Counted from the first letter of the stretch, positions 51,021 to 59,442 are shown. The stretch: 64,000 nucleotides of DNA from an uncultured Gammaproteobacteria bacterium (GCA_958295485.1 OY282354.1:3124042-3188041), one strand, 5' to 3'. A program made the numbers and translations. The notes: generated from the letters alone by a model not told the origin.

Positions 51021-51131
51021 CACCTGTGACTGTTCCTCCTTTGTCAGGACTCGAACATGAAGGCCATGGTCGCCTCCTGTTTAACAGGCGCCAGTTTTGC
51101 GTTGGATGCACCCTTCAAAGGTAGCCTGGTC
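51021..51131 (-). pseudogene. Chimeric scar of hmgA and marR
   Basis: 51021-51050 is the same as a piece inside the MarR gene (55466-55495; LTKEEQSQV). 51047-51131 is a diverged copy of a piece of hmgA (56158-56242; [20 protein letters not shown]). The two meet at GGAC, which is common to both parents (GTCAGGAC and GGGACTCG). It is the scar of a duplicated hmgA-marR segment that lost the ~670 bp between the joining points. It runs into the 3' end of the SGNH gene, whose last ~10 residues (ATFEGCIQRKTGAC) come from this scar. Confidence 0.78.
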
Positions 51132-52790
51132 CCTGACCGCGGGGACGGGGAACTCCACCTTCCAGATCTGGCCTTCGCCGGGGGTGAACTGCCCGGTTCT
51201 GATGCGGGCAATGGGATAGTCGGGCAACGGATACTTCGCAATGCACATGCCGCCAAAGACCAGGGCGGCGATTTCCCCGTAGCGGAAATCCAGATTGTCG
51301 AAGCCGTACTGCCGGCGGCCGGCCGGCAGGTCTTCCACGTCTTCCGGGACAACGTGCAGAAAAAACTTCGCTTGCACATCTGCCGCGCGGCACGGCGACC
51401 TGAGGTAGGTCACCGTGTTCTCACGAAGATAGATGTCGAAGACGGCGCGGGCCGCCGGTTCGCCGGCCGCGATGGACTCATAGTCCGCCAGCCAGGAAGG
51501 GCGTGGAGGGGGCACGGTCGGGCGCTTGCGCATCGTGCAGATCTCCTGGTTCTGCTTCAGGTACTCGAGCAGGGCTTCCGCCGCCCATTGATGGCCTGCC
51601 GTGTTCCAGTGGCCGTCGTGCGCCCACCGCACATCCCGCTCGGGGTCGGCGCCTTGGCGGAGGATGTAGTCGTACTGGTCGATGACGGGAATGCCGCGCG
51701 TTTCAGCCAGCGCAGTCAGGCGGTCGAATCCGAGGCTACCTCCCGTGCGCATGCTGTGTGTGGACAGAATGACCAATGCGGCGCCGTCACGCGCTGCGCG
51801 TTCCCTGAACTGGTCCAGCGCGAAGGCCGTGAAGTCCAGGGCGTCCTCGTAGACGGGTGGCAAATCCTGTGTGTGCCAGAACAGATCATTGATGCCTCTC
51901 CGCGTCGTTGGCCGCCATCCATCGAACAGCGCGGCGTAGCGGGGGGATTGCCGGCTCAGCAGCTCCACCCAGGCGAGCAGTTCGGGATCGGTGTCGTCCG
52001 AGAACCAAGCGCGCGTCTTGTGCTCCAGCCACCTCGCGAGGATCAGGCGGTCCGCGACGCGCGAATACCAGGGTGGAGAAGTCGAAGCCATGGTGGCCAA
52101 TCGGAACTCCGGAGAATGGGGATGGGGCGGTCGTAGCGTGATGGTCCCGTCCGCGCCTCGCGTCGCGGAAACCATGGTGAGTCGGTCCGGGTCCACTCCC
52201 CGTTGCAATCCTTCCAGGATTGGCGAATTGTTCACGAAGTCGTTGGAAACGAAGACGAGCGCCAACAGGGCGGGGCGCAGATGCTGTGCGAATTCGTCGT
52301 AGTACGCCAGTTGGTTAACCTGGCCGGTGCCACCGACCCCGAACGCCGAGGCCGTGATGTCCAGATGTCGGAGTTCCCGGGCGGCGAGCTCCTCCAGCCG
52401 GACGTGAAATTTGTCGGCGACGGGAACCTGAAACGCCTCCACGTAAGAATCGCCGATCATGGCGATGTGGCAACTGGCCGCGGCCCGCTCAGGGCTTACC
52501 AGCTCGCGGTCCAAGAATCCCAAGCCGTTGGTTCGTGATTCCACCCAGAAATCAAGCCTGTTCGTCCAACGCACCTCCGCGTTGGGGGTGAGCATGTCCC
52601 CGACAGTTGGAGACCAGGCGTAGGAAACATTGTTCTCCAAGAAGGGCGCCCGCAGCCGGAAATACAGCTCGCCGACGACTCCAATCAGCGCCAGTCCCGC
52701 CACGAGAAACAGCGCGTTCCAGCCGACCAGGCGTAGCGCGCGGCGGATTCTTCGGGGGGGGGGGGGGGGGGGGGGGGCTGTGCTCGTCAT
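51081..52790 (-). CDS. Membrane SGNH hydrolase with GFDNLDF C-terminal domain, copy 1
   Basis: 569 residues. MTSTA is followed by seven prolines encoded by a 24-bp C run, then a basic stretch and one TM helix (23-41). A periplasmic SGNH domain follows: GDS at 113-115 (AMIGDSYVEAF), the Asn block FVSNDFVNNSP and catalytic DGHWN...H near 390-398. From about 430 comes an unrecognised domain: FDIYL, TYLRSPC, KFFLHVVPED, RRQYGFDNLDF, GGMCIA, LPDYPIARIRTGQF. SGNH enzymes of this shape resemble AlgJ/AlgX-type O-acetyl transferases or esterases of surface glycans. The last residues derive from an hmgA scar, so the original C-terminus is lost. It is a paralogue of 53047-54774. Confidence 0.75.
   Translation of the reverse strand: MTSTAPPPPPPPRRIRRALRLVGWNALFLVAGLALIGVVGELYFRLRAPFLENNVSYAWSPTVGDMLTPNAEVRWTNRLDFWVESRTNGLGFLDRELVSPERAAASCHIAMIGDSYVEAFQVPVADKFHVRLEELAARELRHLDITASAFGVGGTGQVNQLAYYDEFAQHLRPALLALVFVSNDFVNNSPILEGLQRGVDPDRLTMVSATRGADGTITLRPPHPHSPEFRLATMASTSPPWYSRVADRLILARWLEHKTRAWFSDDTDPELLAWVELLSRQSPRYAALFDGWRPTTRRGINDLFWHTQDLPPVYEDALDFTAFALDQFRERAARDGAALVILSTHSMRTGGSLGFDRLTALAETRGIPVIDQYDYILRQGADPERDVRWAHDGHWNTAGHQWAAEALLEYLKQNQEICTMRKRPTVPPPRPSWLADYESIAAGEPAARAVFDIYLRENTVTYLRSPCRAADVQAKFFLHVVPEDVEDLPAGRRQYGFDNLDFRYGEIAALVFGGMCIAKYPLPDYPIARIRTGQFTPGEGQIWKVEFPVPAVRDQATFEGCIQRKTGAC
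52754..52777. repeat. 24-bp G/C homopolymer in the 5' coding end of SGNH copy 1
   Basis: Twenty-four consecutive G on the plus strand (C on the coding strand) at codons 5-13, encoding the polyproline run. At this length the gene is in frame; a gain or loss of one base would stop it early, the classical arrangement of a phase-variable gene. Confidence 0.9.
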
Positions 52791-52846
52791 GGTGTTTTTT
52801 GCTTTCTCTGGAAATCATGATTCACTTGTATTCATTCCCGCCCGAG

Positions 52847-53008
52847 TCATGCCTGTTGTCTGTCAATCCGGCTCGAACGAGTCCGCATATCGCGCTTGAG
52901 GAACGGGTCCTGCTCCGGCGCCAAGGCCTCAACCTGTTCTCCGGTGAAGCCACTGTCCGTCAGGCGCCTGACGAATTGATGGCTGTCGAAGGCGAGGGCT
53001 TCACTCAT
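52847..53008 (-). pseudogene. DUF1640 coiled-coil protein, N-terminal stub
   Basis: 53 codons from ATG 53008: MSEALAFDSHQFVRRLTDSG then FTGEQVEALAPEQ, matching the start of DUF1640 coiled-coil proteins (FD-x-H-x-FVKRL-x-x-AGF). After residue ~40 the frame enters DNA shared with the end of the carbamoyltransferase fragment at 54.85 kb and stops. The gene was cut by the duplication that created SGNH copy 1. Confidence 0.62.
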
Positions 53009-53046
53009 GGACAGGGATTCTACAGCACCCCCCGCTCCGGAGGCAA

Positions 53047-54774
53047 TCAGCGGCCGGGCATCCGGCCCGGCGCAGACCGGGCAGCAGCCTCGTCCCCGAC
53101 CGCGGGGACGGGGAACTCCGCTTTCCAGATTTTGCCTTCGCCAAGGGTGAACTGCCCGGTTTCGATGCGGGCAATGGGATAGTCGGGCAGCTGACGCTCC
53201 TCAATGCACATGCCGCCAAAGACCAGGGCGGCGCGTCTCCCGTAGACGTCGTATTGGAAATCCAGGTTGTCGAAGCCGTACTGCCGGCGGCCGGCCGGCA
53301 GGTCTTCCACGTCTTCCGGGACAACGTGCAGAAAAAACTTCGCTTGCACATCTGCCGCGCGGCACGGCGACCTGAGGTAGGTCACCGTGTTCTCACGAAG
53401 ATAGATGTCGAACTCGGCGCGGGCCGCCGGTTCGCCGGCTGCGATGGACTCATAGTCCGTCAGCCAGGAAGGGCGTGGCGGGGGCGAGGTTGGGCGCTTT
53501 CGCATTGTGCAGATCTCCTGGTTCTGCTCCAGGTATTCGAGCAGGGCTTCCGCCGCCCATTGATGGCCGGCGACGTCCCAGTGGCCATCGTGCGCCCACC
53601 GCGCATCCCTCTTGGGCTCGGCGCCTTGGCGGAGGACGTAGTCGTTGTAGTTAATGACGGGAATGCCTCGTGGTTCGGCCAGCGCGGTCAGGCGGTCGAA
53701 GCCGAGATCGCCCCGGGTACCGATGTAGTGTGAGGACAGGATGACCAATGCGGCGCCGTCGCGGTCCGCGCGTTCCTTGAACTGGTCCAGCGCGAAGGCC
53801 GTGAAGTCCAGGGCGTCCTCGTAGACGGGCGGCAAATCCTGCGCGTACAGGAACGGCGCCTGGTTGTCTTCCCACGTCGTTGGCCGCCATCCATCGAACA
53901 GCGCGGCGTAGCGGGGGGAGCGCCGGCTCAGCAACGCCACCCAGGCGATCAGTTCGGAATCGGCGCCGGCCGGGAACCAAGCGCGCGTCTTGAGCTTCAG
54001 CCACCTCGCGAAGGGAGACAGGTAGACCAGGCGATCCGCGACGCGCGAATACCAGGGTGGAGAAGTCGAAGCCATGGTGGCCAATCGGGACCCCGGAGAA
54101 GGGGGATGGGGCGGTCGCAACGTGATGGTCCCATCCGCGCCGCGTGTCGCGGAAACCATGGTGAGTCGGTCCGGGTCCACTCCCCGATGCAACCCATCCA
54201 GGATTGGCGAATTGTCCCTGAAGTCGTTGGAAACGAAGACGAGCGCCAACAGGGCGGGTCGCAGATGCTGTGCGAATTCGTCGTAGTACGCCAGCTGGTT
54301 AACCTGGCCGGTGCCACCGACCCCGAACGCCGAGGTCGTGATGTCCAGGTGGCGTAGTTCCTCGGTGGCGAGTTCCTCCAGCCGGACGTGAAATTTGTCG
54401 GCGATGGGAACCTCGTGCGCCGCCACGTAAGAATCGCCGATCATGGCGATGTGGCAACTGGCCGCGGCGCGTTCGGGACTCACCGGCTCGCGGTCCAGGA
54501 ATCCCAAGCTGTTGGTTCGTGATTCCACCCAGAAATCAAGCCTGTTCGTCCAACGCACCGCCGCGTTGGGGGTGAGTGTGCGCCCGACAGTTGGAGACCA
54601 GGCGTAGGGAGCATCGTTCTCCAAGAAGGGCGCCCGCAGCCGGAAATACGTCTCGCCGACGACTCCAATCAGCGCCAGTCCCGCCACGAGAAACAGCGCG
54701 TTCCAGCCGACCAGGCGTAGCGCGCGGCGGATTCTTCGGGGGGGGGGGGGGGGGGGGGGGGCTGTGCTCGTCAT
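53047..54774 (-). CDS. Membrane SGNH hydrolase with GFDNLDF C-terminal domain, copy 2
   Basis: 575 residues, paralogous throughout to copy 1: polyproline run, one TM helix, GDS (AMIGDSYVAAH), FVSNDFRDNSP, DGHWD...H, then the unrecognised C-terminal domain (FDIYL, TYLRSPC, KFFLHVVPED, RRQYGFDNLDF, GGMCIE, LPDYPIARIETGQF). Copies differ by scattered substitutions and a few small indels, so the duplication is not brand new. The C-terminus (DEAAARSAPGRMPGR) departs from copy 1 where each meets different junk DNA. Upstream lies a carbamoyltransferase tail. A glycan O-acylation or deacylation role is inferred. Confidence 0.75.
   Translation of the reverse strand: MTSTAPPPPPPPRRIRRALRLVGWNALFLVAGLALIGVVGETYFRLRAPFLENDAPYAWSPTVGRTLTPNAAVRWTNRLDFWVESRTNSLGFLDREPVSPERAAASCHIAMIGDSYVAAHEVPIADKFHVRLEELATEELRHLDITTSAFGVGGTGQVNQLAYYDEFAQHLRPALLALVFVSNDFRDNSPILDGLHRGVDPDRLTMVSATRGADGTITLRPPHPPSPGSRLATMASTSPPWYSRVADRLVYLSPFARWLKLKTRAWFPAGADSELIAWVALLSRRSPRYAALFDGWRPTTWEDNQAPFLYAQDLPPVYEDALDFTAFALDQFKERADRDGAALVILSSHYIGTRGDLGFDRLTALAEPRGIPVINYNDYVLRQGAEPKRDARWAHDGHWDVAGHQWAAEALLEYLEQNQEICTMRKRPTSPPPRPSWLTDYESIAAGEPAARAEFDIYLRENTVTYLRSPCRAADVQAKFFLHVVPEDVEDLPAGRRQYGFDNLDFQYDVYGRRAALVFGGMCIEERQLPDYPIARIETGQFTLGEGKIWKAEFPVPAVGDEAAARSAPGRMPGR
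54738..54761. repeat. 24-bp G/C homopolymer in the 5' coding end of SGNH copy 2
   Basis: Twenty-four G on the plus strand, same length and position as in copy 1 (codons 5-13). The gene is currently in frame. The two tracts are 1984 bp apart and identical, so recombination between the copies is also possible. Confidence 0.9.
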
Positions 54775-54842
54775 GGTGTCTCCTTATCCGGAAATCGTGA
54801 TTCGTCTGTGTCCGTTCCCGCCCGAGTCATGCCTGTTGTCTG

Positions 54843-55115
54843 TCAATCCGGCTCGAACGAGTCCGCGACATCTTCGCGCAGTACGCTCGGCGCGAAGGGG
54901 CGAAACGACTCCCGGCGCTTCACCTTGAGGCTGAGCGTCTTCTGCATGGCAGGCGAACGGGCATCTCCCAAGGTCGACCGGTTGCCGAGCGCGCGCGGCC
55001 CGAACTCCATTCGGCCCTGGAACCAGCCGATCGCCTGGCCCGCGGCCAGCGCCCTCGCCACGAACACCTCACCCAAGCCCGCCACCGTCTGTCTCAAAAA
55101 GTGGAACCACGGCAC
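54843..55115 (-). pseudogene. NodU/CmcH-type carbamoyltransferase, C-terminal fragment
   Basis: Encodes [20 protein letters not shown] followed by ALGNRS and [21 protein letters not shown], the most conserved C-terminal block of NodU/CmcH O-carbamoyltransferases, ending in FEPD and stop. A complete enzyme is about 550-600 residues and only ~85 remain; upstream sequence (55116-55413) does not continue it. The last few codons are also found next to SGNH copy 1 (52865-52900), so the fragment was part of the duplicated unit. Carbamoylation of surface sugars would have fitted the glycan theme. Confidence 0.78.
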
Positions 55116-55413
55116 AGCTCAGGGGGTCAGACTACTCTACCACCGGAGCGGCGAAATGCAAGTGGGCTGAAAACATCGCAGCAATTCCCGCTAACAGCAG
55201 GTTCAGGGGAACTGCTGCTCGCACCGGTATCCTCTTGAATCCGAAAAGGCGAAGAGTCAGGATTGGGGCATAGCTACTTTCGGGGAACCGCCCTGAATCT
55301 CGTCAAACATGAAAGGGTTGTCGAAGTTATTTTTCAGCATCACAACCGGCAGGCAGAAGGGATAAAGGGTTGAGGATAACCCTGTGACTTGGTTGTGGAT
55401 AACCTGTGATTTA
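55116..55413. other. Gene-poor stretch
   Basis: About 300 bp between the carbamoyltransferase fragment and the MarR gene. I see only short open frames (for example a 27-codon minus-strand frame near 55355-55272, MLKNNFDNPFMFDEIQGG) and a loose imperfect inverted repeat around 55180-55215. No assignable gene. Confidence 0.5.
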
Positions 55414-55866
55414 TTATTCAGTCCGGGCAACATGGCTGTTTAATTTCTCCAGCAAGGTTTCCACCTGTGACTGTTCCTCCTTTGTCAGGACGGTTTTCAG
55501 GCCGGCTTCAAACGAAAGGGCCAGGGGGACGATTTGCGCATAGACCGAATAGCCTGCCCCGGACAAACGTAAAATCGACCGGCGTCGGTCCTGCCCGGAA
55601 AAATCGCGTTTTATCAGCTTTTTATCCAGCAATTTCGTGACCGCGCGGCTGACGGACACCTTTTCCATTTCGGTCTCGCCACAAACCTCGTCGGCGGATA
55701 AGCCCGGTTGTTGGCCCAACACGGCCATTACCCGCCACTCGGGAATGCTTAAATCAAATTTTTCGGAGTAGAGCCTGGCGAGAGCGGCGCTGATCTTGTT
55801 TGTGACGACGGAGAGCTGGTAAGGCAGAAACGTCTTTAAATTCAACGCCGGGTTCTGTTTACTCAT
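55414..55866 (-). CDS. MarR-family regulator of the homogentisate cluster
   Basis: 150 residues. The winged helix-turn-helix is LSADEVCGETEMEKVSVSRA followed by VTKLLDKKLIKRDFSGQDRR, with the wing DxRR-type motif intact. Helices LARLYSEKFDLSIPEWRVM and the C-terminal dimerisation helices fit MarR/HpaR. It lies just downstream of hmgA and in the same orientation, and a 16-bp MarR-type palindrome lies in the hmgA promoter, so it probably represses homogentisate genes until a pathway acid binds. Its start region is partly duplicated upstream (55859-55897). Confidence 0.85.
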   Translation of the reverse strand: MSKQNPALNLKTFLPYQLSVVTNKISAALARLYSEKFDLSIPEWRVMAVLGQQPGLSADEVCGETEMEKVSVSRAVTKLLDKKLIKRDFSGQDRRRSILRLSGAGYSVYAQIVPLALSFEAGLKTVLTKEEQSQVETLLEKLNSHVARTE

Positions 55867-55897
55867 TTAAATTCGACGCTTGGCCCTGTTTACTCAT
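55859..55897 (-). other. 12-codon upstream frame made by duplication of the MarR gene start
   Basis: ATGAGTAAACAG occurs at 55897 and again at the true start 55866, 31 bp apart. The first opens MSKQGQASNLNE and stops in ATGAGTAA at the true start, so a ribosome finishing this mini-frame is positioned to restart at marR. The peptides are similar (MSKQNPALNLK in the real gene), showing a tandem duplication. Confidence 0.6.
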
Positions 55898-55917
55898 TAA
55901 TTCCGGGGTCGCTGCCA

Positions 55918-56005
55918 CCCGTCATCCTGAACGGAGTGAAGGTTTGTCCTTGGGCGAAGCGAAGGAAAAAAACCTGATTCTTCGCTTCGCTCAGAATGAC
56001 GAAGA
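55918..56005. repeat. Intergenic inverted repeat (GTCATCCTGA ... TCAGAATGAC type)
   Basis: GTCATCCTGAACGGAGTGAA near 55921 and CTTCGCTTCGCTCAGAATGA near 55981 form imperfect inverted arms around GGGCGAAGCGAAGG. This is a common style of dispersed bacterial intergenic repeat. It lies between hmgA and marR. Just beside it, at 56035-56062, the short block GGCTTCTATRGTT occurs twice. Confidence 0.55.
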
Positions 56006-56055
56006 TCACGGCGGTTTTCATGGTTTACGGCGGCTTCTATAGTTCACGGGGGCTT

Positions 56056-57390
56056 CTATGGTTTGAAGTGTTTCTTGAGTCCTTTCCAGCAATCGGCATA
56101 ATTTTTTTGCCGTTGCGCCACTTCCAGGGCAAATCTCGTCGGCTGGATCACGTAACGGGACTCGAACATGAAGGCCATGGTCGCCTCCTGTTTAACGGGC
56201 GCCAGCTTTGCGTTGGAGGCGCTTTCAAAGGCAGCCTCGTCCGGACCGTGGGCGGACATGCAGTTGTGCAGGCTGGCGCCACCCGGTACAAACCCCTCCG
56301 GTTTGGCGTCGTACATGCCATGGATCAGTCCCATGAACTCACTCATGACGTTACGGTGATACCAGGGTGGCCGGAAGGTGTCTTCACTCACCATCCAGCG
56401 AGGCGGAAAAATCACGAAGTCCACATTGGCCGTGCCGGCCGTATCGGAAGGAGACGTCAAGACCGTATAGATGGATGGATCAGGGTGGTCATAACTGACC
56501 GTGCCGATCACATTGAAGCGTTCGAGTTGATATTTACAGGGAAACGAGTTGCCTACCCAGGCAACCACGTCCAGGGGAGAGTGATCGACGCGACAGGCAT
56601 GAAGATTGCCGGCAAACTTGCAGACCAGCTCGAACTCGCCCTCCCGGTCTTCACAGGCTGCGACCGGCGCCTTGAAGTCACGGTCATTCGCATAACCATC
56701 AGAGCCGACCGGACCGCGTTCCGGCAACCGGAAAGGCGCGCCGTAGTTTTCACAGATGTATCCGCGACTCGGTCCATCCGGCAGCGCCACCGAAAATTTC
56801 ATCCCGCGCGGAATTAAAATCACTTCACCGGGTTTTGCGTCAAGCCGGCCGCATTCCGTATGGATATCCAACCGGCCTTGTTGCGGAAGGATTAAAAACT
56901 CGCCATCCGCATTGTAAAAATAGCGATCCTGCATGGATTGGTTGGCCAGGTAATAATGGATGCCGCAACCGATTTGCATGGCCGCGTCGCCATTGGCGGC
57001 AAACGTCACAAGGCCATCGATAAAATCAGCCGGCGCAGACGGTATGGGAATGGGGTCCCAACGCATCTGGTTGGGCGGCGCCGCAACTTCAGTAATGGGT
57101 CCATTGCGCAGGCGCGCGCCTTTAACGGGATGAAATTCGCCTTGGGCCGCTGACGGACGAATACGATAAAACCAGGTGCGCCGGTTCGCTTCCCTGGGCG
57201 CAGTGAAAGCGGTGCTGCTGAACTTCTCCGCATATAATCCAAAGGCCACTTTCTGGGGAGAAAACCTGCCTTGCGGCAAGGCCCCCGTCAATGCCTCCGA
57301 TTCGTGCTCATTGCCAAACCCGGTCAGGTACTCGTATGTCTCGACAACTTCTGAAACCGCGATAGTTTCCGGATCGATTACTGTCGCCAT
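56056..57390 (-). CDS. hmgA: Homogentisate 1,2-dioxygenase
   Basis: 444 residues, normal length. The iron ligands are recognisable: His and Glu in [19 protein letters not shown] and His in [16 protein letters not shown]-terminal [20 protein letters not shown] is strongly conserved in the family. The enzyme opens the ring of homogentisate to maleylacetoacetate in tyrosine/phenylalanine breakdown. Start ATG 57390 with AGGGGA upstream. It is divergent from fahA-maiA, and its promoter carries a MarR-type operator. A diverged fragment of it is found at 51.1 kb. Confidence 0.95.
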   Translation of the reverse strand: MATVIDPETIAVSEVVETYEYLTGFGNEHESEALTGALPQGRFSPQKVAFGLYAEKFSSTAFTAPREANRRTWFYRIRPSAAQGEFHPVKGARLRNGPITEVAAPPNQMRWDPIPIPSAPADFIDGLVTFAANGDAAMQIGCGIHYYLANQSMQDRYFYNADGEFLILPQQGRLDIHTECGRLDAKPGEVILIPRGMKFSVALPDGPSRGYICENYGAPFRLPERGPVGSDGYANDRDFKAPVAACEDREGEFELVCKFAGNLHACRVDHSPLDVVAWVGNSFPCKYQLERFNVIGTVSYDHPDPSIYTVLTSPSDTAGTANVDFVIFPPRWMVSEDTFRPPWYHRNVMSEFMGLIHGMYDAKPEGFVPGGASLHNCMSAHGPDEAAFESASNAKLAPVKQEATMAFMFESRYVIQPTRFALEVAQRQKNYADCWKGLKKHFKP

Positions 57391-57426
57391 GATGATTCCC
57401 CTGTCTGACTTGACTCATTGGATCGC

Positions 57427-57455
57427 AGTATAGTTACAAATGTAACTAATTTCAA
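57427..57455 (-). promoter_or_regulatory. hmgA promoter with MarR-type operator in the spacer
   Basis: Minus strand: TTGAAA (57455-57450), 17 bp, TATACT (57432-57427). The perfect inverted repeat AGTTACA-AA-TGTAACT (57432-57447) fills the spacer. A second palindrome, TTCAATTGAA, lies at 57451-57460. Transcription would start about 30 nt before the hmgA ATG. The likely repressor is the MarR protein encoded downstream of hmgA. Confidence 0.75.
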
Positions 57456-57628
57456 TTGAATATTCCGGCTGTCCTTAATATGTCGTTTACGTTATCATGT
57501 TGTTCAAGGACTGCCGTTATCTTTGTATCCTCCTGGTTTGTTGAAAAAATGTATCAGATAACCGCTGGCAGTCTTTCATGGTTTCTTGTCAGGGGGGAAT
57601 CAAGGGGTTTTAGAAAAGGAGCGACTCG

Positions 57629-58633
57629 ATGAAATTAGGTAGTCTTAAAGAGGGAGGCCGCGACGGTACCCTGGTGGTTGTCAATCGCGACCTGAGCAAG
57701 GCCGTAAAAGTACCGGAAATTGCGGCAACCCTGCAAGGGGCGCTGGACAATTGGGCGGAGACGCAACCGGCTTTGCTCAAGGTCTTCAACCAGCTCCAGG
57801 ATGACGCCGTTGACGGCGCGTTTGCTTTCGACCCGAAACAGGTTGCCGCGCCCCTGCCCCGTTCTTACCATTGGGCGGACGGTAGCGCCTACGTCACCCA
57901 CGTTGAAATGGTGCGCAAGGCCCGCGGGGCTGAGCTGCCCGAATCCTTCTGGACTGATCCGCTCATGTACATGGGCGCATCCGATGCGTTTATCGGCCCC
58001 TGCGATGACGTGCCGCTGGAAAGCGAAGACTGGGGGATTGATTTCGAATCCGAGGTCGGCGTTATTACCGATGACGTGCCCGCCGGCGTTACGCCTGAGC
58101 AAGCCGGGGGACACATTAAACTGGTTGCGATATTAAATGACGTATCGCTCAGAAACCTGATCCCGGCGGAATTGGCCAAGCAGTTCGGGTTTTATCAATC
58201 CAAACCCTGGACGGCATTCGCGCCGGTGGCGGTCACGCCGGATGAATTAGGCGAGGCCTGGGACGGTGGCAAGATTCACCTGCCCCTGCATTCGACCATG
58301 AACGGTAAAAAGCTGGGGTCGCCCAATGCCGGCGTTGATAATACCTTCGACTTGCCCAGGTTGATCTCACATGCGGCCAAGTCCCGCCCCTTGATGGCGG
58401 GGACGGTGGTGGGCTCAGGCACCGTTTCCAACGTGGGCAGCAGGGACGGCTCATCCTGCATTGCCGAGATAAGATGCCTGGAGGCCATCGCCGACGGCAA
58501 ACCCACCACCGAATTCATGCGGTTCGGCGATCGCATAGAGATCGAGATGTTTGATAAAAACGGCGCTTCCATTTTCGGCAAGATCGATCAAGTCATTACG
58601 CAATACCACCCACCCAGGGAGGGGGCGTCGTAA
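57629..58633 (+). CDS. fahA: Fumarylacetoacetate hydrolase (bacterial type)
   Basis: 334 residues. MKLGSLKEGGRDGTLVVVNR is the typical start of the short bacterial FAH, with DFESEVGVITDDVP supplying acidic metal ligands and GSGTVSNVGSRDGSSCIAE the C-terminal core. It cleaves fumarylacetoacetate to fumarate and acetoacetate, the last step of homogentisate breakdown. AGGAGCG precedes the ATG by 7 nt. Divergent from hmgA across a 238-bp regulatory region and followed directly by maiA (7 bp). Confidence 0.92.
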   Translation: MKLGSLKEGGRDGTLVVVNRDLSKAVKVPEIAATLQGALDNWAETQPALLKVFNQLQDDAVDGAFAFDPKQVAAPLPRSYHWADGSAYVTHVEMVRKARGAELPESFWTDPLMYMGASDAFIGPCDDVPLESEDWGIDFESEVGVITDDVPAGVTPEQAGGHIKLVAILNDVSLRNLIPAELAKQFGFYQSKPWTAFAPVAVTPDELGEAWDGGKIHLPLHSTMNGKKLGSPNAGVDNTFDLPRLISHAAKSRPLMAGTVVGSGTVSNVGSRDGSSCIAEIRCLEAIADGKPTTEFMRFGDRIEIEMFDKNGASIFGKIDQVITQYHPPREGAS

Positions 58634-58640
58634 AACAAGC

Positions 58641-59288
58641 ATGAAACTATATAGCTATTGGCGCTCATCGGCGGCGTATCGGACGCGTATCGCGCTCAAC
58701 CTGAAGCGGCTTGAATACGAGGTGATACCGGTGCACATGCTGAAAGACGGCGGTGATCAAAATAACCAGGCGTATCAATCGATAAACCCCCAGGGCCTCA
58801 TTCCCACCCTGGTGGATGATGACGTCAGCCTGGGTCAGTCACTCGCCATCATGGATTACCTGGAAGCCAAATACCCGGAACCGGCTTTATACCCGAAAAA
58901 TATTCAGGATCGTGCATTTGCCCAACAGTTTGCCCTGGCCGTCGCCTGTGATATCCACCCGCTGAACAACCTGCGCGTCCTGAAATATATAAAACGCACT
59001 TTGAAACCGGACGATGACGCCAAGGACGCCTGGTATCACCACTGGATAAGGACCGGCTTTACCGCATTGGAGAAACTGCTGAACGACAGGCGCTGGCAAG
59101 GCCCCTACTGTCTTGATCAACAGGTCACTATCGCCGATACTTGCTTGCTCCCGCAGATTTACAACGCCCGCCGGTTCGGGACGCCCATGGATGATTTCCC
59201 AACGCTGGTCAGCGTCGAGGATGCCTGTATGAAATTGGAGGCGTTTCAACGGGCAGCGCCTGAAAACCAGGTCGATGCGAACACTTGA
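58641..59288 (+). CDS. maiA: Maleylacetoacetate isomerase (zeta-class GST)
   Basis: 215 residues from ATG 58641; a longer in-frame start lies inside fahA. YSYWRSSAAYRTRIALNLK holds the SSxxxR active-site motif of zeta GSTs, then NPQGLIPTLVDD and QSLAIMDYLEAKYPEP of the thioredoxin-like half, and a helical C-terminal half. It isomerises maleylacetoacetate to fumarylacetoacetate with glutathione, connecting hmgA and fahA. Placed 7 bp after fahA, it is certainly in the same operon. Confidence 0.92.
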   Translation: MKLYSYWRSSAAYRTRIALNLKRLEYEVIPVHMLKDGGDQNNQAYQSINPQGLIPTLVDDDVSLGQSLAIMDYLEAKYPEPALYPKNIQDRAFAQQFALAVACDIHPLNNLRVLKYIKRTLKPDDDAKDAWYHHWIRTGFTALEKLLNDRRWQGPYCLDQQVTIADTCLLPQIYNARRFGTPMDDFPTLVSVEDACMKLEAFQRAAPENQVDANT

Positions 59289-59361
59289 ATACCTGTTCCC
59301 ATGGCGCCCTTGGGGGCAACCCGCCGTGATTGCCCTGTATCGTGGCATCGCAATGTATCAT

Positions 59362-59380
59362 GGGCAGGCGGGGCCTGCCC
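59362..59380. other. Perfect GC hairpin between maiA and scoA
   Basis: GGGCAGGC (59362-59369) and GCCTGCCC (59373-59380) with loop GGG. It lies in a 154-bp gap and is followed by another repeat-like GGGGTCTGTCCCC (59404-59416). No T run; probably intergenic repeat DNA that may still affect readthrough from maiA. Confidence 0.55.
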
Positions 59381-59442
59381 CCGTGGCGGGGAGGAGAGAA
59401 AATCGGGGTCTGTCCCCTGTTGCGTAATTGAAGGAGTAAACC

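Noticed and set aside
52754..54761. Poly-G runs as pure assembly artefacts
   Set aside because: Both runs are 24 bp, keep the reading frame and encode a plausible polyproline stretch before a TM helix. An artefact cannot be excluded without reads, but the simplest reading is real tracts.
55996..56817. Long plus-strand open frame antisense to hmgA
   Set aside because: The minus strand encodes a complete homogentisate dioxygenase with all iron ligands; the plus frame is a shadow.
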